A stretch of DNA of 64,000 bases, taken from positions 62,001 to 126,000 of the forward strand of contig NZ_BDCU01000038.1 in NCBI RefSeq assembly GCF_001618425.1. The letters run 5' to 3'. The stretch is from Nocardia fusca NBRC 14340 (lineage in GTDB: Bacteria > Actinomycetota > Actinomycetes > Mycobacteriales > Mycobacteriaceae). Below are positions 44,772 to 53,807 of this stretch, piece after piece (the stretch's first letter is position 1; every line of letters begins with the position of its first letter). The notes under the pieces were generated by a model. That model worked only from the letters and a program-made list of their open reading frames with translations, was not told where the DNA came from and made no database searches. The translations under genes and the position numbers were made by a program.

Positions 44772-45208
44772 TCAGCTGACCAGCGCCAGCAACTCGTCGC
44801 GGACGGCCGCGAACACGTCCAGGCTCCGCTCGACCATCCTCATCGACGCCACCAACGACTTCATCTCCGAGGCCAGGTACGACTTCTTGCCCCCTACTGA
44901 CTGGGCAACGGTTGGCTGAGCAGTGGCTGACGCCTGCTTGCCCCTCGGTTCGTGAAACCTCGAGACACGTCACAAGTTGACGAGGTGGCAGCTCGCACCG
45001 GAAGCCACCTCGATCGACGAGGTCCACACGATACCCAGGTGGGACGAGGCCCGCGCCCCGGTGTGAGCCAGGTGTGTCCATCGTGTGCCACAGTGCCCTC
45101 GATCGCGCAATAGATCGGCCGTTGTTGGCATCCCGACTCCAGTCCGGCACAGCACTCGCGGCAGAGCCTATCGGCAAGTACGCATGCTCCTAGTACAGCC
45201 ACACGCAC
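44772..45208 (-). pseudogene. Possible broken hypothetical gene
   Basis: The minus strand has a coding-like start (MRVAVLGACVLADRLCRECC) with several Cys residues. After one frame change it has a coding-like end (KKSYLASEMKSLVASMRMVE, RSLDVFAAVRDELLALVS). I recognise no family. It could equally be non-coding sequence between the TetR and GntR genes. Confidence 0.25.
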
Positions 45209-45256
45209 AGGGTTTCGGTTCGCGGACCGAAGTGCCGACCCGACCCACTTGACATG

Positions 45257-45985
45257 TCATGCAAAGTGCGGCGTGAGGGAGATCGTTCTCCGAATATGGC
45301 GACGTGCAGCTGCTTCAGCGGTCTCAGGATCGCGCGCCACAATGGCTTCGAGAATTTCGCTGTGTTGGACTTGAGCTTCGTCGAGAATGTCCTTGTACGA
45401 CTTGGTGGGCTGCGCGGCAAGCAGGTTAGCCGCTCCACGCTCGCGGTTCATCGGTAGATAGAGAGCCGCCGTACTGGTTCTGATCAATGGACAGAACGAC
45501 TGCACTTTGCTGTTGCCTGAGGCCGTAGCGATGAGTTCGTGAAATTGCGAATGGGACCGACTACGCAGAACGGGATCATATGGTTCTGCCGACGTGCCCA
45601 TCTGGTCGAGAAGTTCATTCGCGCGGCGTTCATCAGCCGACGAGACACCTTTCCGAGCGGCCAATCGCGCGGCGAGGCCGTCGATCACCTCCCGTAGTTC
45701 GTACATCTCACGTAGGTCCTCGGCACCGATCTCGACCACTTCAACGCGCTGGTTATCGCAGTGTCGCAGCAGCCCCTCGCTCTCCAACACTCGCAATGCC
45801 TCACGCAGCGGCGTGCGACTGACTCCCAGCTGTGCCGCCAACGACACTTGGGCCAATCGGGTCCCAGGGGAGAGAACCCCTTCGATGATCCTGTCCCGCA
45901 GATGCGCCACTACCTCATCGACAAGCCGAGGAGTGCGGTCGAGCATCTCGAGCTGCGATTCGGCGGCGATGGGGATTCTCCTCAT
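45257..45985 (-). CDS. GntR-family regulator (FCD domain), proposed master regulator of 46-64 kb
   Basis: A 242-residue regulator. The winged helix reads VVAHLRDRIIEGVLSPGTRL, VSLAAQLGVSRTPLREALRV, and the FCD domain includes EMYELREVIDGLAARLAA and HSQFHELIATASGN with its metal-binding His. ATG at 45985 is used; the longer frame upstream is not conserved in character. A 15-bp palindrome of the type found at five other positions in the next 17 kb lies about 210 bp upstream, so autoregulation plus control of the catabolic genes is likely. Confidence 0.88.
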   Translation of the reverse strand: MRRIPIAAESQLEMLDRTPRLVDEVVAHLRDRIIEGVLSPGTRLAQVSLAAQLGVSRTPLREALRVLESEGLLRHCDNQRVEVVEIGAEDLREMYELREVIDGLAARLAARKGVSSADERRANELLDQMGTSAEPYDPVLRSRSHSQFHELIATASGNSKVQSFCPLIRTSTAALYLPMNRERGAANLLAAQPTKSYKDILDEAQVQHSEILEAIVARDPETAEAAARRHIRRTISLTPHFA

Positions 45986-46191
45986 GCTTGCATATTCAAC
46001 GGTCACGTCGACCCACTCACTCCGACCGGATAACTGCGCCCCACGAGGCGTTCTGTCCAGTGCCTTCAGCAGTCTACCCGCCGCCCTGTCGGCCGGGCCG
46101 CGGATCAGTTCTCTCCACGCTCGTCGGCCGCACGCACACGGCCCGGGTGCGATTGAACGAGCCCGCCGGGCGCTCAACGTCACACCCGAAG

Positions 46192-46206
46192 TGTGTCCAG
46201 GATACT
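46192..46206. promoter_or_regulatory. GntR-regulon palindrome, site 1 (TGTGTCCAGGATACT)
   Basis: This matches the consensus TGTATCC-A/T-GGATACA at 13 of 15 positions. It lies upstream of the GntR gene in a 440-bp stretch (45986-46428) with no other recognisable gene. Confidence 0.6.
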
Positions 46207-46428
46207 GGATTCCTACCCGAGCGCCACGTTGAGGACTTCGTATGGATGTCGCGAGCAAGTGCCGCCCCACGGACGGCCCCGGACGCCGTCGAACATCCTC
46301 CAGCAATTGCCGGATAACTTGTCGGGTTCGCCGGCACGGAAGCTACAGCGGCTATGAGCCGGACAGATGTCGGCTACTGTCCCCGCCATCGCACGCGCCA
46401 GCGTGCTCACCATCGCTGAAGGGAACCG

Positions 46429-46740
46429 ATGACGCCGCAACTGGGCTCGATCGGCATCTGGTCGGCGCACCTCCGCAGTCGGGATAAGGCCAAAGCCCGC
46501 GACGTGGCCGCCGGACTGGAAGGATTCGGGTTCGGCACAGTGTGGATACCCGGGTCCGGACTCCGGGCCTGCTGGTCCGACACGCCGTCGACGCTGGAGG
46601 CGTCCTCGCGGATCGTCGTCGCATCCGGCGTCCTCAATATCGCCGTGGATGCGGCGTTCGAGACCGGGGCCTGGGTGAACGCGTTGTCGCCGGCCGCGGT
46701 GAACCGGGTGATGCCGGGCCTGGGCGTCAGTCATCGTCAG
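46429..46740 (+). pseudogene. Truncated LLM-class F420-dependent oxidoreductase
   Basis: From an ATG, LGSIGIWSAHLRSRDKAKAR, GLEGFGFGTVWIPGSGLRAC and SSRIVVASGVLNIAVDAAFE, then MPGLGVSH, match the N-terminal third of LLM oxidoreductases. The frame then leaves the family (RQRVTRRRTPAVSPPP), where about two-thirds of the protein should follow. No later segment was recovered in other frames down to the DUF35 gene, whose 3' end lies at 46965. Confidence 0.65.
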
Positions 46741-46964
46741 CGCGTGACTCGCCGACGCACTCCTGCCGTGAGCCCTCCCCCGCGTTCTCGATCGCCGGAG
46801 CGGACAACACCCGTAACACGACGCATCCCGCGCATCTGCTACGCGCGGGATGCGCCTATCCGGTCGACATGGAGGGCCGGACACATCACCTCCGTGACGA
46901 GCCAGGAACCAACAGTCCCAGCGAGCCGGTATCCGCCGCACACAGTGATACCCAGTCCCTATCA

Positions 46965-47375
46965 CTACTCGGCGAGTTCCCATTGCGGAACGGTGACCCC
47001 TGGCTCGACGTGCTCGAAGCGGACCCGCACCGGCGTGCCGGACGCGAGCTCCGGCGTGCCGTCGAGGTAGCCGACAAACCTTATCGCGGGATCCTCGTCG
47101 AGTTGGACCAGCACGATAGTGCACGGCGCCGGGAATGATGGATGGATCGAATGCATCAACACCGTCCATGTGTAAACCGAGCCAGTGGGGCCGACCTCCC
47201 GCCAGCCCACATCCCAGGATCCGCAGTGATGGCAGTAGGACTTGGGCAGGTGCAGGAACAACGAACAGGAGTTGCACGAGCGCACCACCAGGCGTTCCCC
47301 GGTCGCGGCCTTCCAGAAGCCGGCGGTCTCCTCGTCGTCGGTCACCGGTAGCGGCCGATTCATCTGCTCGGTCAT
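46965..47375 (-). CDS. DUF35 / OB-fold zinc-ribbon protein, partner of the thiolase-like enzyme
   Basis: A 136-residue protein. A rubredoxin-like zinc ribbon (CNSCSLFLHLPKSYCHHCGS) is followed by an OB-fold (GSVYTWTVLMHSIHPSFPAP, VRVRFEHVEPGV). DUF35 proteins bind acyl-CoA and form obligate complexes with thiolase-fold partners; in steroid side-chain degradation an Ltp2-DUF35 complex works as a retro-aldolase. The ATG overlaps the stop of the thiolase-like gene by one base, so the two are co-translated. Confidence 0.88.
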   Translation of the reverse strand: MTEQMNRPLPVTDDEETAGFWKAATGERLVVRSCNSCSLFLHLPKSYCHHCGSWDVGWREVGPTGSVYTWTVLMHSIHPSFPAPCTIVLVQLDEDPAIRFVGYLDGTPELASGTPVRVRFEHVEPGVTVPQWELAE

Positions 47376-48577
47376 TACGCCGTCCTCAAGATCATCGCAC
47401 TCGTCAGCGTCGGTGCACCGGAGGTGACCAGACACGTCTCCGCGCCGGGCACCGGTGTTGTCGACCGGCCGCGCAGCTGACGGACACCTTCCACAATGTG
47501 ATTCATCCCGTGGATGTAGCCCTCCGACAAGTTGCCACCGGCAGTGTTGATCGGCACCTGGCCTTCGATGTCGATCGCACCGCTGGACGCGAACCGCCCG
47601 CCTTCTCCCCGCGGGCACAGGCCGTAATCTTCCAGCTGCAGCAAGACCGTGATCGTGAAGCAATCATAGATTTGCGCGACATCGATATCGGCGGGCCCTA
47701 TTCCGGCTCGCCGATACAGTTCGTCGCCGACGTACTTCGATGGTGTCTCCATGATCGAAGGGCGCATCAAAGCCGGAAACACCTTGCCGCCCTGCATTTC
47801 CGGGACGGCCCCCTGGGTCACCGCACGCACCAGGACTATCGGCTGGGGCGTGTCCGCGGCACGTTCGGCCGATGTCACGACGACCGCGCAGGCACCGTCG
47901 GTCTCCAGACAGTAGTCGAACAGACGCAACGGATCGGCGATCATCCGAGATGCGTGGTAATCGTCTCGCGACATCGGTTTCTGCGCCATCATCGCGGCGG
48001 GGTTCGCATTTGCCCGCCGCCGGATCGTCATGGCGATGCTCGCCAAATCATCGCTCGTGGTGCCGTAGTCGATCATGTGGCGGCGGGCGAGCATCGCGTA
48101 GAGCTGGCCCGGTGCCATCATCCCGTACGGAAGAAAGAACTCGTCCAAGGTGCCGTTGCCGCCGACGTAGCGAGCTCCGCCGGACTGCTGAATCGCTGTC
48201 CCTTTGCCATACCGGAGCCCTGACCTACCGTTGAGCGCCCTGTACACCAGCACATTCGTTGCCTGCCCGGACACAATCGCGGCGACTGCCTGCCCGATCA
48301 TCGCACACGGAGATGATCCGGCCGTGCCCGATATTCCCCAGAATTTCAGACCGGCCAGGCCCAGCCAGTGTCCGATGTCGTTGTGGTGCACCGTGTCGTA
48401 GTCCGAGCGAACCACGCCATCGATATCCTCGGGACGCAGTCCGGCATCGGCGATCGCTGCCAGACCGGCTTCGGCGGCCATCGACGCGACACTGCGCCCT
48501 GACCTCCGGCTGAATTCGGTGGCACCGATACCCACGATCGCACACATATCGCGATGCGTGTATTGCTGGCCGTCCAT
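47375..48577 (-). CDS. Thiolase-fold protein (SCPx/Ltp-like; thiolase or retro-aldolase)
   Basis: A 400-residue thiolase-superfamily protein. It reads CAIVGIGATEFSRRSGRSVA, ALNGRSGLRYGKG, IDVAQIYDCFTITVLLQLED, and NTAGGNLSEGYIHGMNHIVE. The family of lipid-transfer-protein-associated thiolases includes Ltp2-type enzymes that have lost thiolase chemistry and perform retro-aldol cleavage with a DUF35 partner, as encoded next. A Cys in GSSPCAMIG is near the usual nucleophile position, so true thiolase activity is not excluded. ATG at 48577 is favoured by AAGAGG spacing. Confidence 0.85.
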   Translation of the reverse strand: MDGQQYTHRDMCAIVGIGATEFSRRSGRSVASMAAEAGLAAIADAGLRPEDIDGVVRSDYDTVHHNDIGHWLGLAGLKFWGISGTAGSSPCAMIGQAVAAIVSGQATNVLVYRALNGRSGLRYGKGTAIQQSGGARYVGGNGTLDEFFLPYGMMAPGQLYAMLARRHMIDYGTTSDDLASIAMTIRRRANANPAAMMAQKPMSRDDYHASRMIADPLRLFDYCLETDGACAVVVTSAERAADTPQPIVLVRAVTQGAVPEMQGGKVFPALMRPSIMETPSKYVGDELYRRAGIGPADIDVAQIYDCFTITVLLQLEDYGLCPRGEGGRFASSGAIDIEGQVPINTAGGNLSEGYIHGMNHIVEGVRQLRGRSTTPVPGAETCLVTSGAPTLTSAMILRTA

Positions 48578-48765
48578 CACACCTCTTCGTCCTCAACGAA
48601 AAAAGAAGCGCCCCATGGAAAGAGCGGGCTATCCATGGAGTGCCCCTCTCCGCGTTTCCATCTGTGCGGCGGAAGCTTTCTGGATTGCTCGGATCGAATA
48701 TAGTGAACCGCCACTCAAGTCAACCCTCATTCACTACCTGGTGACCGCGCACCGTGTGCCGCCGG

Positions 48766-49752
48766 CTATTTGAGTGCTATCGGGTTGACGGGGGATCCGA
48801 CAGCACCCGTCACACGCAGTGGCGGGGCGATTATTTGAAACTCGTAGATCCGGTCGGAAGCACAATCGGCCGCCAACTGCTCCATGTTCCAGAACTCGCC
48901 GAGCATCATCCCCATCTCACGCAGTGCAAGAAGGTGGAGCGGCAAGAACATGCCCTCCACGCCCGACTCGAGGCTCTCGACCATCACATTGTCGGCGGCT
49001 ACCGCGGCCACCTCGTGCTCGTGCAGCCAGGACGCGCAGCGCCAGCCGAGCCCCGCCGACGGTTCCATCGGATCTCCGGTCTCCCGGAACTTGCTGATCC
49101 AACCGGTCCTGACCAGCACGATATCGCCCGGATCTACCGAAACGCCTTGGCGTTTCAACGCGTCGTCGAGCTCATCGGGCGTGATGTCGTTGCCTGGGGC
49201 GAGATATTCCACTCCGCGATACCGGGCCATGTCGATCAAGACTCCGCGCGATATCACGCCTTTCACATCGACTTTGTCGATACCGCAGTGGAAGGCGCCG
49301 GCGCTGGTTACCGATTCTGCGGGAAATCCGTTGTAGAGTTTGCCGTCGTAATACGCGTGCGACAACGCATCCCATTGCGTCGATGCTTGTAACGGCATGA
49401 CGATCACATCGTCGTTGAACCGGAACGGGCTGACTCCGAAGAACCCGGCGATTTGCTGTGCCACACCATTGGTGGGCCACTTGCTCCCGTATTCGGCGTA
49501 ATGGGTCTGGTCACCACCGTCCACGGTCATCATATGCATGGGTTTGGGCCGGAAATCGAGCGCGCCCTGAGGGCTGGCCGGGCCGAAATCCATCCCCAGC
49601 GAGAACACACGGCCACTGCGAACCAACGAGGCCGCACGCCGAACGTGTTCCTCGTCGATCAGATTCAACGTGCCCAGCTCATCGGCCTGTCCCCAGCGTC
49701 CCCAGTTCCGTACCTGCTCGGCGATGCGATAAAAATCGTTCAAGCTGTCCAC
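48766..49752 (-). CDS. Cyclase-family (kynurenine formamidase-like) metal hydrolase
   Basis: A 328-residue protein of the cyclase/KynB superfamily. The metal-binding region reads QASTQWDALSHAYYDGKLYN (in place of HxGTHxDxPxH), with further family segments GVLIDMARYRGVEYL and GDIVLVRTGWISKFRETG, and an N-terminal NWGRWGQADELGTLN. The family hydrolyses amides or cyclic compounds. The GTG start is set by AAAGGAGGAAA upstream. A regulon palindrome lies 73 bp before the start. Confidence 0.85.
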   Translation of the reverse strand: MDSLNDFYRIAEQVRNWGRWGQADELGTLNLIDEEHVRRAASLVRSGRVFSLGMDFGPASPQGALDFRPKPMHMMTVDGGDQTHYAEYGSKWPTNGVAQQIAGFFGVSPFRFNDDVIVMPLQASTQWDALSHAYYDGKLYNGFPAESVTSAGAFHCGIDKVDVKGVISRGVLIDMARYRGVEYLAPGNDITPDELDDALKRQGVSVDPGDIVLVRTGWISKFRETGDPMEPSAGLGWRCASWLHEHEVAAVAADNVMVESLESGVEGMFLPLHLLALREMGMMLGEFWNMEQLAADCASDRIYEFQIIAPPLRVTGAVGSPVNPIALK

Positions 49753-49824
49753 TGCCCAGTTTCCTCCTTTGGAACCCCGCAGACCCGCCCGGATGTTTCG
49801 CAACGACGGGGATCGCACCAGTCT

Positions 49825-49839
49825 TGCATCCAGGATTCC
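49825..49839. promoter_or_regulatory. GntR-regulon palindrome, site 2 (TGCATCCAGGATTCC)
   Basis: It lies in the 194-bp gap between the thiolase stop and the cyclase-family start. It shares TGCATCCAGGATTC with site 5 at 63087. Confidence 0.65.
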
Positions 49840-49946
49840 CCTTGGCAAGAGGGGTGGTCTCGACGAGCCGGCCGAACATCCTGCGGGAGCGAGGCCACAG
49901 CCCACGAGGGGTACACGAGACACTCTCCGGCCCGGGACCGAACGGT

Positions 49947-51137
49947 TCACAACCGTTCGATGATCGTGGCATTGGCCATACCACCCGCTTCGCACATGGT
50001 TTGCAGACCATAGCGACCGCCCGTCGCCTCGAGACCGTTCAGCATGGTGGTCAGCAGCCGGGCCCCCGAGGCGCCCAGCGGATGGCCCAGCGAGATCGCT
50101 CCGCCGCGGGGATTGACCCGGGCGGGGTCGGCGTCGAACTCGGTACGCCAAGCGAGCGGGACCGAGGCGAAGGCCTCGTTCACCTCGATATGGTCGAGAT
50201 CGTCGATACCCAGCCCGGACCGCTCGAGCGCCTTCCGCGTGGCGGGGATCGGCCCGGTCAGCATCGTGATCGGGTCGTCCGAGGCCAGCCCGAAGGCATG
50301 AAACCGCGCCCGCGGCTTCAGCCCGAGTGCCGCCGCCCGCTCCTCAGTCATGATCAGGACTGCGCTCGCACCGTCGGTGAGCTGTGAGGAATTCCCCGCG
50401 GTGATGTGCCACCCGATCTCGGGGAAGCGCTCGGTCATTTCCTCGCTACGGAAGGAGGAACCGAGCTGCGCCAGCTTCTCGGCCGTGGTCCCTGGCCGGA
50501 TCGTCTCATCGGCATCGACCACAGCACCGCCCGGGAGGGTGACCGGCACGGTCTCGCCACCGAAATCCGTGGCGGCGGCACGTGTATGTGAGGCGGCGGC
50601 ATACTCGTCGAGGGCCTGCCGGTCCAGATTCCACCGCGCGGCGACCAGTTCTGCCGCGACGCCTTGGGGCACCATACCGGGGGCATAACGCGCGAGCGCT
50701 GCGGGACCGAACGGGTCCGCCCCCATCCGGGCGCTGAACATCGGCACCCGGCTCATCGATTCCACGCCGCAGGCCACAACGACATCGCAGGCCCCGGCAA
50801 TAACGGCCTGCGCGGCGAAGTCCGCTGCCTGCTGCGAGGAACCGCATGCGCGGTTCACCATGACGGACGGAACGTGTTCGGGAAGACCCGCCCCCAGCCA
50901 CGCCCAGCGACCGATGGTGCCGGTCTGCTCACCGGAGTTGGTGACGCACCCGGTGATGACGTCGTCGACCACACCCGGGTCGACATCGGTACGGGCGAAC
51001 AATGCAGCGAGCATCTGGCCGAGCAGGTCCGCAGGATGGAGGCCGGAAAGAGCGCCGCCTGGGCGATCGTTCTCCGGGGCCTTCCCCTTGGCCATCGGAG
51101 AGCGGATGGCGTCGACGATTACGGCCGAGCGAGTCAT
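49947..51137 (-). CDS. Acetyl-CoA acetyltransferase (thiolase)
   Basis: A 396-residue classical thiolase. The nucleophilic Cys is in VNRACGSSQQAADF, the His in ISLGHPLGASGARLLT, and the second Cys in TMCEAGGMANATII. It would cleave a 3-ketoacyl-CoA with CoA. Its ATG overlaps the end of the DoxX-like gene. It probably performs the final thiolysis of the beta-oxidation steps encoded upstream (acyl-CoA dehydrogenase, SDR). Confidence 0.92.
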   Translation of the reverse strand: MTRSAVIVDAIRSPMAKGKAPENDRPGGALSGLHPADLLGQMLAALFARTDVDPGVVDDVITGCVTNSGEQTGTIGRWAWLGAGLPEHVPSVMVNRACGSSQQAADFAAQAVIAGACDVVVACGVESMSRVPMFSARMGADPFGPAALARYAPGMVPQGVAAELVAARWNLDRQALDEYAAASHTRAAATDFGGETVPVTLPGGAVVDADETIRPGTTAEKLAQLGSSFRSEEMTERFPEIGWHITAGNSSQLTDGASAVLIMTEERAAALGLKPRARFHAFGLASDDPITMLTGPIPATRKALERSGLGIDDLDHIEVNEAFASVPLAWRTEFDADPARVNPRGGAISLGHPLGASGARLLTTMLNGLEATGGRYGLQTMCEAGGMANATIIERL

Positions 51138-51661
51138 ACTGTTCCTTTCGAATCAAGCGGAGGCTGTGGCGGGCGCCAGAACACGGCGAGCTGGGCTGCC
51201 GCCCCCGCGAGCCCCAGGCCCGCCGCGAGCGCTGCGGCTCGCACGCCGGCGATTCTGTCCTCGAGCCCCAGTGCGCGTTCCACACTCAGCGGCCCGGGCC
51301 CGATTGCCGCGAGCGCGACAGCCGCGGAGGCGATGTTCATGACGTATTCCCAGCCCTCGCTCGTGATGAAGAAGCCGTTGGGCGCGTGCACCGAACGAGC
51401 TGCCACGCCCATCGTGCCGACCACGGCAGCCGCCGCGAAGGGTGTCCCGAACCCGACCGCGAGGGCCGTCCCGGCTCCGATTTCGACCACAGCACTTACC
51501 CGCGCCTGTAGCTCGGGCTCGCGGAACCCGATGGACCCGAACCAGCCCGCCGTGCCGTCCAGCGAACGTCCATGCTTGACGCCATGGGCGATCAATGTCC
51601 CGCCCAGGGCTGCCCGGAGCAGCAGTTGGGCGGCAGCGAAGCCTTTCGATCGGTGCGTCAC
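51134..51661 (-). CDS. DoxX-like membrane protein
   Basis: A 175-residue protein with about four hydrophobic segments. LLLRAALGGTLIAHGVKHGR, the GWFGSIGF segment and VVEIGAGTALAVGFGTPFAA are typical of the DoxX family. The function of DoxX proteins in catabolic operons is not known; some are linked to redox or thiol balance at the membrane. The GTG start directly follows the stop codon of a 46-codon ORF, and the stop overlaps the thiolase start. Confidence 0.82.
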   Translation of the reverse strand: MTHRSKGFAAAQLLLRAALGGTLIAHGVKHGRSLDGTAGWFGSIGFREPELQARVSAVVEIGAGTALAVGFGTPFAAAAVVGTMGVAARSVHAPNGFFITSEGWEYVMNIASAAVALAAIGPGPLSVERALGLEDRIAGVRAAALAAGLGLAGAAAQLAVFWRPPQPPLDSKGTV

Positions 51662-51802
51662 TTATTCGATCACCACCGCGCACGCCGGAGCCGTGATGCC
51701 TGTACAGCCCTTTCCCGAGGGTGGGGCGATGTTTTCGCCGTGGACCACGCCACTCTGCCGGCGTGAACCGGTCATCAACTGCATATCGTTGCTACCTTCC
51801 AT
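51662..51802 (-). CDS. Small ORF, 46 residues, of unknown function
   Basis: It begins MEGSNDMQLMTGSRRQSGVV and ends GCTGITAPACAVVIE with a TAA stop immediately before the DoxX-like start. It contains two Cys residues. I do not recognise it; it could be a genuine small protein coupled to DoxX or the tail of a decayed gene. The gap to the APH-like gene upstream contains a hairpin. Confidence 0.35.
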   Translation of the reverse strand: MEGSNDMQLMTGSRRQSGVVHGENIAPPSGKGCTGITAPACAVVIE

Positions 51803-51842
51803 GTCGGAACGCCCATTTCACGGACCGTCCGGCGACGGGGAA

Positions 51843-51878
51843 CGGCCGGTACCGAGGCGATCGTGTAGGTACCGGCCG
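51843..51878 (-). terminator. Inverted repeat, possible terminator or processing hairpin
   Basis: Arms of 11 bases (CGGCCGGTACC and its complement) enclose 14 bases, downstream of the APH-like gene and upstream of the small ORF. No T-tract follows on either strand, so Rho-independent termination is uncertain. Confidence 0.4.
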
Positions 51879-51999
51879 AAACGGGCGGTGAGGTCCCGTT
51901 CGGTTCCGGTTGCAGGCGGTCGTTCGACCCACGCACCGGAAACCTCGCAGATACGCCGACGCGGACAACAGATTCGGAGTGCCCGGCGTCGGTCGTGAG

Positions 52000-53034
52000 T
52001 CAGACGAGGGGCTCGCCTTCGCTGATGGCCTTCGCCCGGTCGAACAGATGTGTGGCGAGCCCGTGGAACCGCGCGCCGAGTTCAGGTGTTGCCAGGCCCC
52101 GTCGAGAGCGGGCGTAGGTGCCCTCAAGTAGCACTCCGAGCCGGAAGGCGGCCAGGACGCCGTACCAATCCAGGTCGTGCACCTCACCACCGGAGCGGAT
52201 ATACCGTTCCAACAGGGCCCCTCGGCCCGGCAGGCCGGGCGCGTCCAGATCGGCGTGCGAGGAGTGCGGGTTGCCCACCGGCCAGCCCACGAGGAGGTGG
52301 GCCAGGTCCAGCAGCGGATCACCCAAGGTGGCGAGCTCCCAATCGACGACGGCCGCCAGCCGCGGCTCATCCGGCCGGACCAGGATATTGCCCAGGTGGT
52401 AGTCGCCGTGAATGAGTCCCTTCTGCCATATCGTCGGCCGGTGCTCGGTGAGCCAGCGCGACAGCACGGTGCCCTGTTCCACCAGATCGCCGGTCTCGTA
52501 ACCTGCGAGCTGTTCGAGCCACCGAGCGGGCTGACGCTCCAGCCAGCCGTCGGGCGAGCGGAAGCCCGCTGCCACGAAGTCGGTAACCGGTACCGCCGCA
52601 AGGGCGACCAGCGCGTCGGCCATCTGGAGGCCCAGGTCCCGTTGCCATTCGAGCCGCTGGGCGAACGCGTGCGGCAGTCCCTCGGCCGGATTGAACCCCT
52701 CGATGAAGTCCGTGACGTAACACACGGATCCCAGGATGCCCGGATCCGGACTGGCGGCCCGCAGCCGCGGGACGGGTACGCGGGACTCTCCGAGAGCCTC
52801 CAATACGCGGATCTCCCGCAGGATCACCGAGTCACTTTCGGGACGCTTGTGCCGTGGTGGATGGCGCAACACCAGGTCGGCATCACCATAGGCGAGCCGG
52901 AGCAGGATGTTCTGTGTCCCGCCCGACAGGGCCTGCACATCCCGCAACGGCCCCACACCCAGTTCGGCATCTACGAGCCAATCCACGACAGGCGCGAGTT
53001 CGATCCCGAGATCGGGTATGGCGCAGCCGGTCAT
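52000..53034 (-). CDS. APH-fold phosphotransferase family protein
   Basis: A 344-residue kinase-fold protein. The catalytic loop is LIHGDYHLGNILVRPDEP and the metal site VVDWELATLGDPLLDLAHLL. It is the counterpart of the one at 10-11 kb and likewise sits with an ACAD10/11-like dehydrogenase, supporting a role in acyl-CoA metabolism. The ATG overlaps the SDR stop by one base. The operon order LLM, acyl-CoA dehydrogenase, SDR, APH-like is fully overlapping. Confidence 0.85.
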   Translation of the reverse strand: MTGCAIPDLGIELAPVVDWLVDAELGVGPLRDVQALSGGTQNILLRLAYGDADLVLRHPPRHKRPESDSVILREIRVLEALGESRVPVPRLRAASPDPGILGSVCYVTDFIEGFNPAEGLPHAFAQRLEWQRDLGLQMADALVALAAVPVTDFVAAGFRSPDGWLERQPARWLEQLAGYETGDLVEQGTVLSRWLTEHRPTIWQKGLIHGDYHLGNILVRPDEPRLAAVVDWELATLGDPLLDLAHLLVGWPVGNPHSSHADLDAPGLPGRGALLERYIRSGGEVHDLDWYGVLAAFRLGVLLEGTYARSRRGLATPELGARFHGLATHLFDRAKAISEGEPLV

Positions 53035-53807
53035 CAGAACATTCCGCCGTCGACGACGCTCACCGTGCCGGTGGCGTAGGCCGAGGCGTTGGAGGCGAGA
53101 TACAGCGCGGCGCCGACGATTTCCCGAGGCTCCCCGATCCGCTGCAATCGTGATCCCTTGTTGCTGAGCATATCCTGGCTCCAGCCATGTGTGACGTCCG
53201 TGCGGAACCGCCCGGGCAACAGAGCGTTGACCCGAACCGTGGGCCCGAACGCGTCCGCAAAGCCCTGTGTCATCGCGACCAGGCCCGCCTTCGCGGCGGC
53301 GTAGGGGATGATGTTCTTGTTCGGACGCATCGACCCGGTGCTGCCGATGTTGATGATCGAGCCGCCATCGTGCTCGGCCATGTACTCGCCCACCAGGGCG
53401 CACAGCCTGAAGGGCCCCTTCAGATTGACCGCGATGGTCTTGTCGAACAGTTCCTCGCCGACCGAGGAGGGCTGGTCGTAGCGCGGCGACATGCCGGCGT
53501 TGTTGACAAGGATGTCGATCGAGCCGAATGCCTCGCGCGCCCCCTCGACCAGCGCATCGAGGCCGTCCCACCGGCCGACATGCGCTGCTATCGCGGTTGC
53601 CTGCGCGCCGGCCGCGCGCAGTTCCCCGACCACGAGTTCACAGGACGCGAGGTCGCGGCTGCACACAACGACGGCAGCGCCCGCCGCGGCGAACCCGAGC
53701 GCCATCTGACGGCCGAGCCCCCGGCTGCCACCGGTGACGAGAGCAACCTTTCCCTCCAGCCCGAAGATCTTGTTCGGGGAAAGATCGTCCTGTTCGCCGG
53801 TGCTCAT
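53034..53807 (-). CDS. Short-chain dehydrogenase/reductase
   Basis: A 257-residue classical SDR. The cofactor motif is VALVTGGSRGLGRQMALGFA, followed by NNAG, INIGSTGSMRPNKNIIPYAA and AKAG (catalytic Ser/Tyr/Lys), and the C-terminal ASAYATGTVSVVDGGMF. It probably oxidises the hydroxyacyl-CoA or a related alcohol. Its ATG overlaps the acyl-CoA dehydrogenase stop by four bases. Confidence 0.9.
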   Translation of the reverse strand: MSTGEQDDLSPNKIFGLEGKVALVTGGSRGLGRQMALGFAAAGAAVVVCSRDLASCELVVGELRAAGAQATAIAAHVGRWDGLDALVEGAREAFGSIDILVNNAGMSPRYDQPSSVGEELFDKTIAVNLKGPFRLCALVGEYMAEHDGGSIINIGSTGSMRPNKNIIPYAAAKAGLVAMTQGFADAFGPTVRVNALLPGRFRTDVTHGWSQDMLSNKGSRLQRIGEPREIVGAALYLASNASAYATGTVSVVDGGMF

